Shown: positions 23,174 to 35,449, numbered from the stretch's first letter. The stretch is 64,000 bases of DNA from Anodontia alba (GCA_964016985.1 OZ024824.1:119370951-119434950); one strand, 5' to 3'. Notes: generated by a model from the sequence alone, not told the origin. Numbers and translations: made by a program.

Positions 23174-23271
23174 ACATTCTTTATAAATCTATAGCGGGCC
23201 GTTATCGGCCCGTCAGGGTAGCTGACGGGCCGATTACGGCCCGCTATAGATTTATAAAGAATGCTAGCTGG
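23174..23271. mobile_element. CCCAGC-palindrome mini-element, copy 3, inverted
   Basis: Palindrome from acattctttataaatctata to its complement ending gctagctgg. The asymmetric loop (cagggtagctg) shows it lies in the opposite orientation to the other two. Confidence 0.75.
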
Positions 23272-23289
23272 ATTTTCTTACTGCGTTAT

Positions 23290-23410
23290 GTTCTGCAGTA
23301 CCCAATGAGTCTGTATGGGGACAATAAAGGTCATGCGGATGCACAGGCTGATCTTGGCCATCGCTGCCCGCATATGCCCAAAAACGCGTTTTCGCATGGC
23401 GCGGCCATTT
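23290..23410. repeat. dispersed repeat related to family L
   Basis: 'gatgcacaggctgatcttgg', 'gcccgcatatgcccaaaaac' and 'ttcgcatggcgcggc' recur in similar order near 35480-35575, 47000-47100 and 54990-55040. Confidence 0.5.
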
Positions 23411-23778
23411 AATTTAAATGTCTAAATCATGTAATAAGCCGTCTGCATCTTTCCGAATTCCACATTAGTGCTTTATAGGTCGTATGAATCATTTTATGAA
23501 CAAAATGCAGTTCGTAATTCAAAATCTTTAATCAAAATCTTTAACCTAGAGAGCAAAGGATCAACTTCTTATTCGCGCACGCCTTGAAACTTACATATAG
23601 GTAATGATTCTGGTCTAATTTAGGAAACGGATCAGTAGAGCTACTGATCTGTTCTCGATTCGGCATATCATGCAGATAAGCGAAGATATAACAGCTATCA
23701 ATTAAAATGTAGACTGGAAAACACTTGTAGCGTCAAGAAATCGGATGCTTATCAAGACAAGTTAAGTGAGCGATATTG

Positions 23779-24380
23779 CCTTATTTATCCGAATTATTTG
23801 GACAGGCCTGAGCAAACAGTGTAGACCCAGATCAGACGCCGCAGAACGCGGCGTCTGATCTGAGCTTACACTGTTTGTCACTCATATAGCATTTTAAGAG
23901 ACAGTTAAAAAAGTAAAATGCTTTTGTTCAAATTTTAGGATAAGTGTGATGTTACCGCATTTACCTGAATTACTGAGACAGGCCTGAGCAAACGGAGTAG
24001 ACCCAGAGCAGTTTTACCCGAGGCTTTACTCCTTGTAGAGACCTACTGAGGTGTCTGAAACTGCAGGATTAGTGCAAACAGTGTAGATCCAGATCAGACG
24101 CCGCGTACTGCGGCGTCTGATCTGGGTCTACACTGTTTACACAGATGTCCGAATACGTAGGTCACTAACGACTCCCTATTCCTTGTTCTGCGGCGTCTGA
24201 TATGGGTCTACACTGTTTACTCAGACCTGTATGTCCGAATACGTATATACGTATATAGGTGACTAACGACACTCCCTATTCCTTGTTCTGCGGCGCGTAT
24301 GATCTAGATCTACACTGTTTTTAAGTGTTTTTAAGACCTGTATGTCCGAATTCGCAGGGCAATTACGACACTCCCTTCCT
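23779..24380. mobile_element. cluster of D-family MITE parts with partial tandem duplication
   Basis: D-type hairpins at 23813-23878 and 24075-24138, then an ~85-110-bp segment (cactgttta..gtccgaatacg..ctccctattccttgttctgc) repeated about three times to 24380. TIR-like phrases 'gcatttacctgaattactgagacagg' mark internal element ends. Confidence 0.55.
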
Positions 24381-24490
24381 TGTTTATATATATATAGGTT
24401 GGGAAAAGGAGCATAACATCTAACAAAAAAATCTTTTTGGTAACACTGGATCCAGAAAGGATGCTGAAATGATAGGCGTTAAACTATATG

Positions 24491-24747
24491 TTGAGAATTA
24501 ATCATTAACAGTGCAAATGGTTTGTTTACCTGGGGCCTTTCGGCTTTCGCCTTCTTCAGAGGTTTTGTAGTTTAAAAAATGACATAAAAATGTAAAATTT
24601 ACGAATAAAAGATTATGCCCTTTTCTTTTATTCGTAAATTTTACATTTTTGTTTCATTTTTTTTTAAATAGAAAACCTCTGAAGAAGGCGAAAGCCGAAA
24701 GGCCTCAGGTAAACAAACCATTTGCACTGTTAATGATTAATTCTCAA
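24491..24747. mobile_element. 257-bp foldback element with ~120-bp arms
   Basis: TTGAGAATTAATCATTAACA at the left is exactly complemented at the right end. The arms include tttcggctttcgccttcttc and continue to an AT-rich centre at about 24611. Arms are nearly identical, with small differences close to the loop. Confidence 0.85.
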
Positions 24748-24829
24748 CTTATATATTCAATAACTTCTATATTTCCTTGCATATTCTTGACAAATCAAGC
24801 AGATGACAAATTTGGGGAATAATATTTCT

Positions 24830-24945
24830 TTATATTGTTCTTCCAAGAAAATAAGGTTGATATTTCATACAAAGTGTCTCCTGTTTTCTCCTGCGGAAAC
24901 AATTTGTATGAAATGCCGATCATTTTTCTAGGAAAAATAAGAAAC
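24830..24945. repeat. hairpin of the 'gacatttcat' type
   Basis: Inverted arms 'atatttcatacaaa' and 'tttgtatgaaatg' with flanking 'agaaaataag' and 'gaaaaataag'. Same architecture as the hairpins at 17759, 26845, 28440 and 62865. Confidence 0.5.
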
Positions 24946-25456
24946 GTATTTGAAAATGTCTGATGAGTTTTCCTGCACCATGGTTAAAGCGTTGTAAGCA
25001 ATACGAAGAGGTTTTAATGATTCCCCATATACGAACAGAGCCAGTCCAGTTCAGACTGCGCAGGGCGTTCGTTGTCCGCTTACAGAACAAACCTCGTAAA
25101 CTAAAGTAGAGAATGCAATGCAAATAAGTACAATGGTTAAGCTGATCTGAGTTTTTCCCATTCGCAAATATCGTAAGGTAGATTTTCCTACGTTCAAATA
25201 CCTTAACTCAAACGTGTATAACCCCTACTGACTACGAGTGTGTTCATTTGGGTCACCAGGAAACGATAATCGACCATTCTAGTTTGGTTGTTGTTTTTAT
25301 GAACTGGCTATTACTTCTATGCTAAATTCCTGTTAGTCATAACATTTGCAAATCAAGGAACAAGACAAGTAAAAGTTTAAGTTTTATTGTTGAATCATCC
25401 CCGTTATCAGCCAATCACATCTCAGAAGTTCATCCGGAAGTGGATCGAACTCGCTC

Positions 25457-25658
25457 TACCGTATTTACCATATGTACTCGGACAGACAGGCCTGAGCAAA
25501 CAGTATAGACCCAGATGAGACGCCGCAGAACCTACACTGTTTGCCACTCATCCAGCAATTTTTAGACACAACATCGGGTAGTGAATTGTACTGGTTCAAA
25601 TTTTAGAACATATATGGTAAGGAGTTGAGGTGTCCGAATACTTAGGGTAAATACGGTA
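25457..25658. mobile_element. MITE family D, nearly complete
   Basis: TIRs TACCGTATTTACCATATG and the complement of CTTAGGGTAAATACGGTA. Internal order: gacagacaggcctgagc, hairpin arm aacagtatagacccagatga, 'actcatccagcaatttttag', 'ttcaaattttagaacatat'. The inner stem of the hairpin is partly deleted. Confidence 0.85.
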
Positions 25659-26696
25659 GTTAGGGTCTGACTAGAGCAAACGCGCTGGCAGTAATGTTTT
25701 TCGGTCTTCATTCTTCACAAGAAAAGCTAGGAATTACTCCGCATTTTGTTTCGATGACTTTCTTTGGTCGAAAATTATATGTGTGGGTCATAAATAGCCA
25801 GTTCACAATCAGAATCAGAATTTATTCACCAGGACCTATGCAGGCCCGTACACAGACTTTTGAAATGGGGGGTGGGGGTGAGGCGATTTTTTATTAGCTA
25901 TTCTGAAAAGGGGGTGGGGGATAGGGTGCAAATGCTAAGAAAATGTCGATTTAGGGGTCAAATTAGAGGTGTAAAGTGAGTTTGGGGTCAAAAACGGGAC
26001 TCAATGAATGGTTTGTATAGAAAAAATCCATAAACAATACGATTCAGATATCGTAGGTTTCTGGCCATCCAAGGACTGCCATTTACTCTGGCCAGGCAGG
26101 CTGCAACAGACCATGTCTTTTGGCATACCAGTCCGGCTCACAAGGGTCTGAGAGTGTGCAATATTTTCACAATGACCTTTCCAGAGCTATCTTGGTATCA
26201 ATCATTACTAGCATAAGCCAGATTCCCATAATGGCCCCTTTATCAGTTTATGTTTCAGAACTCCTTCCAGTCTTGCAGTAAAATATACAAACTTTCATTC
26301 AGATTGAGAAGTGCCGTTTATACTTGCTTTGTCCTGAATTTACAGAGTACATTATTCATTTCATTTTCAACTCTCATACATGTAGTTCTTCTTATTTGCT
26401 TGTTGATGCTTTTAAGTTGAAAAAAAAAATAAGTAAAAAAAAAAAAAAATAATAATAAAAAAAAAAATAAAAAAATAAAAAACAAACTTTTATTTAACTT
26501 TTTGTTATTGTAATATGTTTCACTGTGACTAGTATTGTTCTGAAAGCACAGGATAGCAGTCTAAAATAATGATGCAAGACACACAGAAGCAATATTGTAA
26601 GTTATTTTCTTATTGTTTTATTACTTTATTTCAGCAGACAGAAATGCAACACTTATCATGATATGAAAGACTCGCTAACACTCAGTGACACTGCAG
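25659..26696. other. intronic, no gene seen; G-rich and A-rich tracts
   Basis: G-rich runs at 25866-25925 (two clusters of GGGGG) could form quadruplexes on the + strand. An A/AAT-rich stretch covers 26420-26485. Nothing coding was recognised. Confidence 0.4.
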
Positions 26697-27344
26697 GGTT
26701 CGAAATTAACAGTAGCAAGTAGCAAATTTGCTACCTGAAAATTCAGTTTGCTACCTGGTCAAACTGTTGGTAGCAAAAAGGTGCTACCTGGTATAGTGCC
26801 CCGAACACTATCAACTTTGTGTTGTGAATGTCTTCAGTGCAAATTAGACTTGACATTTCATATGAATCATCTGCCAAGCAGACAATTCACATGTAATGTC
26901 AAGCCTCATTTTTGCTGAAATAAGAAAAAAATACGTTGAAAATATGTTTGCTAAATATGCTTAGTGCTTGAAGGTTTAACCCTTAAACTGCCAATCACAA
27001 CAATTGTCGTCTGCTTTGTCATCTGCTTGTGATTTTAAAAGTTATTTCTGCAAACAGTGTGGACCCAGATCAGACTGCTCCTTCCTTTAGGAGCAGTCTG
27101 ATCTTGGTCCACACTGTTTGCCTGTACGCAAATATAGGTTAGAAAAGTGTGCAAGTATATTCAGCAGACGACATAAACAGACAACATTTTAAGATGCAGG
27201 TTTTCTTGGCATTTTAAGGGTTAATTAACCCATGGCACGGGAGCATTGTTACACCTTTTGCTACCACGTAGATGCATTTTGCTACCTACTTTCAGACCAG
27301 GTAGCAACTACTTGCTACTTGCGAAAAAAGTTAATTTCTAAACC
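26697..27344. mobile_element. TIR element with AGTAGCAA ends, carrying nested elements
   Basis: The left end GGTTCGAAATTAACAGTAGC and the right end, whose complement begins GGTTTAGAAATTAAC, both run into AGCAAGTAGCAA and 'gctacctgg' motifs. Inside are a gacatttcat hairpin (about 26845-26920) and a complete TTAA MITE (26980-27220). Confidence 0.7.
26980..27220. mobile_element. TTAA MITE family J (CCCTTAAAGCGCCAA-type ends), complete
   Basis: TTAA duplication at 26976-26979 and 27221-27224. TIRs CCCTTAAACTGCCAA and the complement of TTGGCATTTTAAGGG. It contains the caaacagtgtggacccagat hairpin (27051-27120), whose inner stem is gactgctcct/aggagcagtc. The features match piggyBac-type non-autonomous elements. 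Confidence 0.85.
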
Positions 27345-29258
27345 GTAACATCATAACTTTACCCGCTTTCCTGCAAATGATGTTGGCAAAAAGTTCGTGG
27401 GTCCTGATCATAAATGGTAGAACGTAGTGTATGATCAAAGTTTGTATGCACTGTTTGCATTGTAATATATAGTCATTTCTGATAAAAAAAAAAAAAAAAA
27501 GAATAAACCTCTAAATATTAAATTTGAAAACTTACATCTTGTTAAAGTTATAAGGGGGCGGGTGTTATTAGGTGTAAATGGGTTAATTACTCAATATCAC
27601 AAGGTGAAATGTAATCAATGTTCAGCAAAGTTTTCTCCAATAATTATTACACATAGAAAATAGATCATGATAATCAGAATCTCCAACAAGTGGCCTTTAG
27701 ATATGAAAGTTACACTGAAACTTTTCAAAAATTCATAATAAAATAGCCACATGTATAAGATCCTCTGCACCCCCGCCCCCCTGCCCCCTCCCCCGCGCGC
27801 TTACACATATGTCTAACGATACAATTTCTCCATTCCAACTAGATCAATCAAAGCGCCAAAGGCACTGAAATGACAGATTCTGTCAGATATTCATAAAAAA
27901 AAATCTTAATTTCTATAAAACCTTTACAAGAAGAACGCCTAACGGCATTATGGACGGGTGTATCAGAAAGGTTAACCAAAAGGTAAATCGGCAAATTGAT
28001 TCCTCTTTTGAGACAATTTGCATGAAATGTCAAATTATGTTTTACGGTAAAATATCTGCTAATTTTTGACACGCGAGCCATGAGGTAGCGCCTGTTCTAT
28101 TAATAGCTAACAACAAATTGCGCAGATCAACCTTACAACCTACATGTATCTAACGCACTCAGATAATATCGAAGAAAACACATTGCAGCATGATTATGAG
28201 CACAGCCGTTTTTTCCTTTTAGTATCAAACATAAAAAAAATCTTCAGAATCTATATTAAATTTGGACAGTAATCGCTGATTAGACAGTGTTTATATTGCT
28301 GGTAACAGTAGCTTACGGTCTAGTTTCTCGCGCCACGTCTTTAGTCCAGCGCAGGCTAATTGTTATACAAGTATGTTGATATGTTAACCCTTAAATTGCA
28401 TACTACGACTGTAGCAGAATACTGATGTCAATTTCATTTTTCTCTTATTTAATCAGAGAATTTTATGCGATTCATCCGCTGGCAAATAGTTCATATGAAA
28501 TGCTTAGTCCGGTTTTCTCTGCAAAATAATGGAGAATTCTGAATGTCGTCTGCTTTAAAATTTGCACGGCGCTATAAAGATATTACTAGCATCGGACTAC
28601 ATTTTGAGCGGACACATATTTCAGTGGTAGTGAAAGCCGAATGCAACTTGAAAACGCGTATGCCAGCAAGGAATGACAGATTGAATCTGTCATTAAAAAG
28701 GGCCTTAATTGGGCATGTAGTGCTATGATACTTTTGCACTGCCTTTAATGCAAGAATATATAGAGGAATTTTCTTTTTTTCATTAAATGAATTGAAAACA
28801 CAATTTTCACGAGTGGCAGCAGTTTTCAAAACATGTGATGAAATATGAATGAACTGAAAACATCAGAATTTTCATGAGTGCGTAGCACAAGTTGAAATTC
28901 TTCTGTTTTCAGTACGAGATGAAATATCTTTGGTATTCGCCTACAAAAATGTATTTTTCTTTATTTCTTATGTTTTAAGTAGAAATTACGCACGTCAGAA
29001 TATGCTTCAAAATTATCTCACGTCCTCGGTTCGAACTAGTATGTGTGGGTATCTGGAGCATTACTTTTGAAAAGTGTTCTACATATTAAACCATTCCAAA
29101 ACCATTTTATCCTAGATTTTTTTTCAATGTTTACTACAGTGAAAATATAAATCATCAATCACATGTGAATTGATACAGTATCTTTTAACTTGTGACTGAT
29201 ATCAGTTTTATTTGATTGATATTCAGCGTGATTTCACTTCTTCTAGGTATAAAATAAA
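27345..29258. other. intronic; hairpin relatives, C-rich tract, no gene recognised
   Basis: C-rich tract at 27769-27799. TTAACCCTTAAATTGC at 28385 and 'gaaatgcttagtccggtttt' hairpin arms suggest a decayed J-type element to about 28740. Around 28790-28935 there is sequence related to the foldback element at 31728 (tttcatgagtgcgtagcac). Small ORFs here have no recognisable content. Confidence 0.4.
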
Positions 29259-29755
29259 ATGATGAACTCATTACTAATGTTTGACAACGACATCATCACT
29301 ATCAATAAGGACTGCTTTGTAGGCTGCATGAAAGATTTGTATTGTCCAAAGAAGTTTGACCCAGACACTTTAAGCTTTGATCAGGTCAGAGCCTTAACAA
29401 TTGGCAAGAAGAGTTCAGTTTCCATTACTGGGCAGACTACAAAAGACCCAAAAAGATGGCTTCCACCAGAATCTGCTATTCGCCAGTTGGCTGACATTGT
29501 TCAGCTGCAGATCGATTATCTGCTGATTGCAGGTTTCATGAGAAAGAGCTTCCAGACTTCCTTGGCAAAGGCTGTCTGGTGAAAAAAGATGGCCACATTG
29601 AATATGACTTCGGGCCAGATGCTCATTTTTCATCCATAGAGACTTTACCGGTGGTCTCCGAGATGGTAGAATCAAAGAAGAGAGGAAATGAGGATACTCC
29701 TCAGGCTGGTGCCAGAAGGAAACGACCCTTAACATCAACACCTGCGAAGAAATAA
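29259..29755 (+). pseudogene. unrecognised coding sequence broken by one frameshift
   Basis: The first frame runs from ATG 29259 to about 29545 with ordered-protein composition (FDQVRALTIGKKSSVSITGQ, RWLPPESAIRQLADIVQLQI). The frame then shifts by one base near 29540 (gcaggtttcatgag) and continues coherently to a stop at 29755 (EKELPDFLGKGCLVKKDG, then a basic tail ending TPAKK). A single T deletion would explain it; total coding length would be about 165 codons. An acceptor-like ttcacttcttctag lies 13 bp before the ATG. I do not recognise the family. It could be a retropseudogene, a real nested gene with an assembly error, or a decaying gene. It sits in the esterase intron on the same strand. 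Confidence 0.6.
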
Positions 29756-29756
29756 C

Positions 29757-29983
29757 TAATAATAATAATAATAATCAACTTTATTTATAGAGGGTAACAC
29801 ATTTAGTTAACTAGTACTAATCTTCCATGTGATCCTCTTTTTTTCCTGGATAGAAACCAGTTCTAAGCAATGTGGATAAAGTTTCTTGCTCAAGGAAACC
29901 AACACTTGATGTTAGTAGAGATGGAACCCGGTACCTCTCGATCTCGCGTCCGACGCTTTACCACTGCACCACAGCGCTCCACT
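29757..29983 (-). mobile_element. tRNA-headed SINE family C, antisense
   Basis: On the - strand the head reads 'ctgtggtgcagtggtaaagc' (box A) and 'accgggttccatctc' (box B), then a core 'tttccttgagcaagaaact', ending in an (ATT)n tail at 29757-29775. Part of the head is duplicated to about 30007. It begins right after the stop of the broken coding sequence. Confidence 0.8.
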
Positions 29984-30007
29984 TACCACTGCACCCCAGC
30001 GCTCCAC

Positions 30008-31727
30008 AAAACATTTAACTGTTAAAGACAGGCTAAAATAGAGAGAAACTAGCTCAAAGTTATCATTTGTGCCCCAACGACCCACAAGGTTAAGAAGAGA
30101 ATGAAGTGAAGTAAAGTGGAGCAACTAGTATCTGGCTAGGAGAGAGAGAGAGACATTCAGAGTACATACATCAGTTTTAATGCTCAAATCTTGAAGATAA
30201 TGTACATCGTTACAGTAAAACAAATGATGATTTTTGTTGAGAATTTGACTTGTGATTGGGCAAAACAGAATTTGATCATTTGGATTTCCGAAATTTGGGT
30301 AAAAAACTACTTATTCAAAGTCGTATGATGATTCTAGAAATGGTCATCAACAGGCATCGTACTTAACATGTAACTAGCAATGCAGGCCAGTGCACGGATG
30401 CATTTTTGTAAGGGTGGAGATTGGTGTTTATTTAGGATCCACTTAGTTGGGCAAGTTATTTCAAAATCATGGAGTTTTTTCACCAGAACTGAGTTTACAC
30501 CCCTAAAGTTAGCCTCAAAATCCATTTTTTTTTTTTTTTTTGTTTTTGTTTTTTGATTATTTTTACTTTTTTTGTGGGGGAGGGAGGGGGCGAAGGGGGA
30601 AAGGGGTGGAGGCTGTTTTGTTTAAGCATTTTAGAAATTACCTAAAAGATGCACCCAATTAAAGATTGTGCACAGGCTTTTACGCTTTTACACAAGCTCA
30701 TTTAAGCACAGTCAATACCCAAGGACTCTTTTGCATGGCGCCTCTCAAAAGCGAATTGAAAATAAGTTTATCATGCAAGGTATTTTCATTAATTAGTGTT
30801 CAGTATGTGCTGGTCTTTCTATAGCCTAGCTACTAGGCCAATATATAAGTATGTTTGTCACTTTTTGTTTACTTATAATTATTTTTTTCTCATTTACATT
30901 CTACTTTTTGATTCAATGTTTAGCTAGTCTATGGGTGAACTTTTCTTCTGTGGTTGTCTCTGAAATATTAGAAATCCAGACCATATTATCTGTAGACTAG
31001 CCACAGAGCTCAATAAGCCAAAAAATATATATGTATATTTCTAAGCCTTGGGCAAGGCTAGCCTTTCTATATTGAGTGTTTAATAGAATTTGAGAGGTCA
31101 TGTGGTTTTGCAGGTCTTGCAGTATTACATGCAATAGTCTGTTGCAAATATTATTGTGCATAGATTCGTATATATTAGCAATCCATACTTTAAAAAACTG
31201 CCCAGATATATACATGTCACATAAATTTCAGTAGTCTAGTTGCATTTAACACTGAAGACTACAAACCCACCAAACTGAACCTTTTATTTCTGACTTTAAA
31301 GAGTAACAAGGGGAATTGACCATTTTATGCCTAGCATCCCAAAAAGGGGCATAGGCAAACAGTGCAGGCCCAAATCATATGCAGCAAAATGTGACGTGTA
31401 ATCACTGTTTGCATGAAAAAAAAAAAAAAAAAAATCTGCAGTTAATGATAAAATGACATTTTCCTTATTATCTCAGAAACAAATAATGAAATTTTTGCAG
31501 AGTAAATGGCAATTGTATTTTTATCTTGTACATAACGAATTCCATTTACATTTTAGGATAAAAAAGATTTTTTTTTAAAAAAGCACGCTTTGGTCAGTTT
31601 TTGCCCATTTTTTTTAATGGCAGTATATGTATTTATGTAATAGCCACAGAATGGTTATTCTTTACCTCTGCACATGGCAATTTCAATGATTATTTGCCTT
31701 ATGAATAATTGCATACATAGAGGATAT
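30008..31727. other. intronic, no gene seen; G-rich tract 30573-30613
   Basis: AT-rich with T and A homopolymers. The G-rich tract (gggggagggagggggcg ...) has four or more G runs and is a candidate + strand quadruplex. A weak M-type fragment (aacagtgcaggcccaaatca) lies near 31355-31415. Confidence 0.4.
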
Positions 31728-33063
31728 TTACTCTTTTGCTGTGAATACCATAAATATTGTCATCGAGTGTAATGAAAATTTGAATGTTTTCATTACACGA
31801 GATGAAAATTTTATGGTATTCACTGAAAAAGAGTAAATTTTCTTTTTATTTTATTTTTTACACGCCACTGCACGTTTCTGATATCATATCTAACGTCACC
31901 AAACAAAACATGAACGTCATGGCGTCGACGTTCAGTGCTTAACATGCGAAACGCTGGAGAGACAAAATCAAAACGTTTCGGCAAATCAAAATAATATTGA
32001 TACCAAAATGTTCCTTACATTCTAACTAAGAAAATGCATACCAACACTTGATACTTTAGTTAAGAAACAAAGAAGTTAGAGGTGTTCAAAAATCTGAAGT
32101 GGAGGTAGCATCCACTTCTGAAACAGTGAAGAAAACCGAAGTCGCCCAAAGCGAGGAGTGAAAATATAAATCATATCAGTCACTATTGTGAAATGATACG
32201 AAATCATTTCACTAGTGATTGATTCACTTTTATTTTCACCAGATATACATTGATTTCACCGCCAACAACAAAATAAAAGCTTTTGTGTAAGTGTAACTGT
32301 GCAAATGTTTTAAGCAGTATATTTTTTCCACACTGCAGTGAATAGGATTAACATATGTATATACATGTAACTAAATACAGTGGAACCTCTACTAAGCAGC
32401 CACCCAGGGGAATGGTCAATTTTGGCTGCTTAATGGAGGTGGCTGCTCAGCAAAGGTACTCACTCATGGGCAGTTTTGAGACAGCTGGAGGACTGATATA
32501 TCCAAAATGGTGGGCTGTTAGTGAAATACACAATCACTAGTGAATTGATATCTTATCATTTCACTATAGTGACTGATACGATTTATATTTTCACTCCTCG
32601 CTTTGGACGACTTCGCTTTTCTTCACTGTTTCAGAAGTGGATGTTACCTCCACTTCAGATTTTTGAACAGCTCTAACTTCTTTGTTTCTGAATTAAACTA
32701 TCAAGTGTTGGTATGCATTTTCTTAGTTAGAATGTAAGGAACATTTTGGTATCAAAATTATTCTGATTCGCCGAAACTGTTTTGTTTTTTTCTCTCAAGC
32801 GGTTCACATGTTAAGCACTGGGCATCGACGCCATGACGTTCTTGTTATGTTTGGTGACGTTATTTATGATGTCAGAAACGCGCATTGACGTGTAAACAAT
32901 AAAATACAAAGAAAATTTACTCTTTTTTTCAGTGAACACCAAAAACATTTTCATCTCGTGTAATGAAAACATTTACATTTTCACTCGTGCTTCGCACTCG
33001 TGAAAATACTGATGTTTTCATTACACTTGATGAATATATTTTTGGTATTCACAGCAATTTACT
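31728..33063. mobile_element. 1.34-kb foldback element with ~500-bp arms
   Basis: The left arm (31728-32236) is complementary to the right arm (32517-33063) over nearly its whole length: gtgaataccataaatattgt versus its partner at the far end, then gaacgtcatggcgtcgacg, ccttacattctaactaagaa and cgaggagtgaaaatataaat. The right arm is longer because of a hairpin insert (about 32970-33020: ttttcactcgtgcttcgcac). The loop holds unrelated DNA and a MITE fragment. No ORF. Confidence 0.85.
32378..32512. mobile_element. truncated TA-flanked MITE (CAGTGGAACCTCTACTAAGC end)
   Basis: A TA then CAGTGGAACCTCTACTAAGC left end of the pogo/mariner MITE type, with 'ggctgcttaatggaggtggc' inside. The right end is missing where the foldback's right arm begins. 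Confidence 0.6.
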
Positions 33064-33169
33064 TATTACCTGTAACATGCCAAATTGTCCAAAATAACAA
33101 TTATATATTGTTTATTCTGATCAATTTTTAGAATAAAAATCACTGTTTGCACAAGAAGTATTCAGAAGT

Positions 33170-33310
33170 ATACCATAATAACACTAAGTATTGGGATAGA
33201 TAGCCCTTTGCAAACTGTGTAGACCCAGATCAGACGCCGCAGAACCCAGCGTCAGATCGGACGCCGCAGAACGCAGTGTCTGATCAGGATCTACGCTGTT
33301 TGCCATATTT
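33170..33310. mobile_element. D-family MITE remnant with duplicated inner stem
   Basis: 'acactaagtattgggatag' then the aaactgtgtagacccagat arm. The inner segment cagacgccgcagaac occurs twice before the closing arm 'ggatctacgctgtttgcc'. Confidence 0.55.
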
Positions 33311-33490
33311 CATCATTTCTTCGAATTATGAGCGACCCACACCAAACTCTTTCCCCGATCAACTCAAAATAATTGAAATAATCCTGAAAGGGCCGTAAAT
33401 TGCAAATAAATAAATTTTTATGGTGTTTTGTATTCAACCTGAAATCAGGCATTTGATCCTTTTCTCTTGCATCGGTTCAAACACTAGAAA

Positions 33491-33690
33491 CATTTTTTTT
33501 TTTTTTTTTTTTTTTTTTTCATAAAAATGTTTCTGTATTTCTGTACATGTTGAATATAGCAGTTTGCCAAGTGCATAAAGACAGAACAAAAGGTAAAATA
33601 TATGTGATGATATAAGAATATATGGAATAAATTCTATGAATTTCTTTACGTTTTTTTTTTGTTTTTTTTTTTTTGTTTTTTTTTTCTTTT
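33491..33690. repeat. T-rich low-complexity tracts
   Basis: A T run at about 33491-33520 and interrupted T runs at 33651-33690. Other long T runs lie near 33950. Confidence 0.75.
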
Positions 33691-34174
33691 ATTCCTGTCT
33701 TCCTCACACAGTGGCAATTACAGCCTCTAGTCAACAAATGCTTCGCTGCAGATCTGATAATGATCCTTTAAGGTAGTATATGCTAACAGTTGTAGAGCAG
33801 AAAACTCATTAAAGTATTCCAAAGATATCATGAGAAAGTGAAGCTATTAATGTACAGTTATAATAACACCCCTGAATGATGAGGAGGTCAAATGATTCTG
33901 GAGCTTTCTGAACCTTGTGAGCCGGACTGATACAAGGTATTGTCAGTTTTTTTTTTGTTTTTTTTTGTTTTTTCTGATGCGTGCCTGATCCTAAGGTGAC
34001 TGTCCTACATAATTTTGCAAAAATGTATGGTTTTGAATACTTTCGAATGTATATATTGCATACCCTTGGCAGACTGAGAGGATCAGCGAAGGAGCATTAC
34101 TGCTAAGTCTGCTGGATTCAACTTCATAAATATTTACCACTCGCTATGCAAAATCAGCAGGCCACAAATTGATT

Positions 34175-34382
34175 AGGCGTGAAAAAAATAGCTGTGTTTC
34201 CGCTAACATTCTGAAAAAAAATGGTCGGCAGGTAGGAGAAACTTTTTTTTTTTATTTTTTATCTCCAGAAAAGAACAGGGTCGGGCCTGTCATTTTATGA
34301 AAATACAAGTATTTTGTTGAGGGTTGGTGCTTTACTTTTTTTATTTTGCATTTTACTGATAAAAAAATAGCAGAGTCGGGTG
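34175..34382. repeat. dispersed repeat 'ggcgtgaaaaaaatagctg', copy 1
   Basis: Shares most of its ~200 bp (ctccagaaaagaacagggtc, gaaaatacaagtattttg, aatagcagagtcggg) with 59931-60122, where it forms the left end of a TIR element. Here the right end is absent. Confidence 0.75.
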
Positions 34383-34400
34383 TAAGAAATATTGGTGCCA

Positions 34401-34771
34401 AATATGACTTACGAGGCCGACTACCCCTCACGGGGGCATTAACCCCTTAAGGGGACAAGAAAACCAACTGTCAGGTGTCTGATTACAAATCCTGATTATC
34501 TCTTATGGAAACATTAGCTATTATCAGAATACACCGCATTTAAAACGCAGATTTTAGACCAAACCAGTTTCAAAATATTCCATTTACATATAAACAATCA
34601 AACACTATGAACGGTTTTGCAAATGAGACAGTATGCGTCAACAGGGTTCTGATATGCCACATTTGCATATATTTGAAGCTCTCAATCGTTATACTGCCGT
34701 AAAAATCGCTTTGTGATGTAAACGTAAGGGTTAATGCCCCGTAAGGGGTAGTCGGCCTCGTAAGTCATATT
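34401..34771. mobile_element. 371-bp MITE with ~46-bp TIRs (AATATGACTTACGAGG)
   Basis: Left AATATGACTTACGAGGCCGA then ctaccc..cattaacccc, mirrored at the right by gggttaatgccccgtaaggg and gtcggcctcgtaagtcatat. The interior is AT-rich without ORF. A scrap of the same end (tctcgtaagtcatgaccgg) occurs near 35144. Confidence 0.8.
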
Positions 34772-35206
34772 CGGCATAGATACTTCAGTCCCCGGAACAA
34801 ATGCTTGGGAAATTTAGCATCTTATGTTTTTCAACGTGAACGTAGGTTGCAGTACGTCTTATTTGATATGTTAGATAAGTATTTCATAGCCCAGATAGCT
34901 GAAAATATCTTGATTCTGCACGGGAAAAAAAGTCAAAACAGGAATATCGGACTTCCCTTCCCCGGGTGAAATTGAAATAAAAATTATCCGCTTGTATTTT
35001 CAAGCCCACACTATCTTTTCCGACACAGAAATGAAAGTTGTTGGGAATAGCATTGTCCTATTTTTTCAAAATATGTCTATGACATTTACTAAAAAGGAAT
35101 AAATAATGAGAACTTATCCGTTTGTTGACATTAGTATGTCTCGTAAGTCATGACCGGAAATTCGCGTAAAGATTTTGAGTGCATAACAAGCGACTACCCC
35201 TTTACT

Positions 35207-35449
35207 GGGCCCAATTGCTCAAAGCGTCGTTAGCTTAACGAGCTCGTTAAGGGTCATTTCCTTAACTGTTTTAGCGGATTCAATACACAATATTCTGATA
35301 TTTTTTGCTGAAAAAATGTGAGTAGCTTTTTCACTGCAAAAGCTACTCACATTTATCAGCAAAAAATTTCAGCATATTTGCGTATCACTCGATGTAAATT
35401 TTAACGAATCGTTAAATAACGTCATCGTTAGTTTTGAACAACTGGGCCC
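35207..35449. mobile_element. MITE family C, copy 5
   Basis: GGGCCCAATTGCTCAAAGC to TTTGAACAACTGGGCCC, central hairpin 'aatgtgagtagctttttc' and complement. Both ends intact. Confidence 0.88.
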
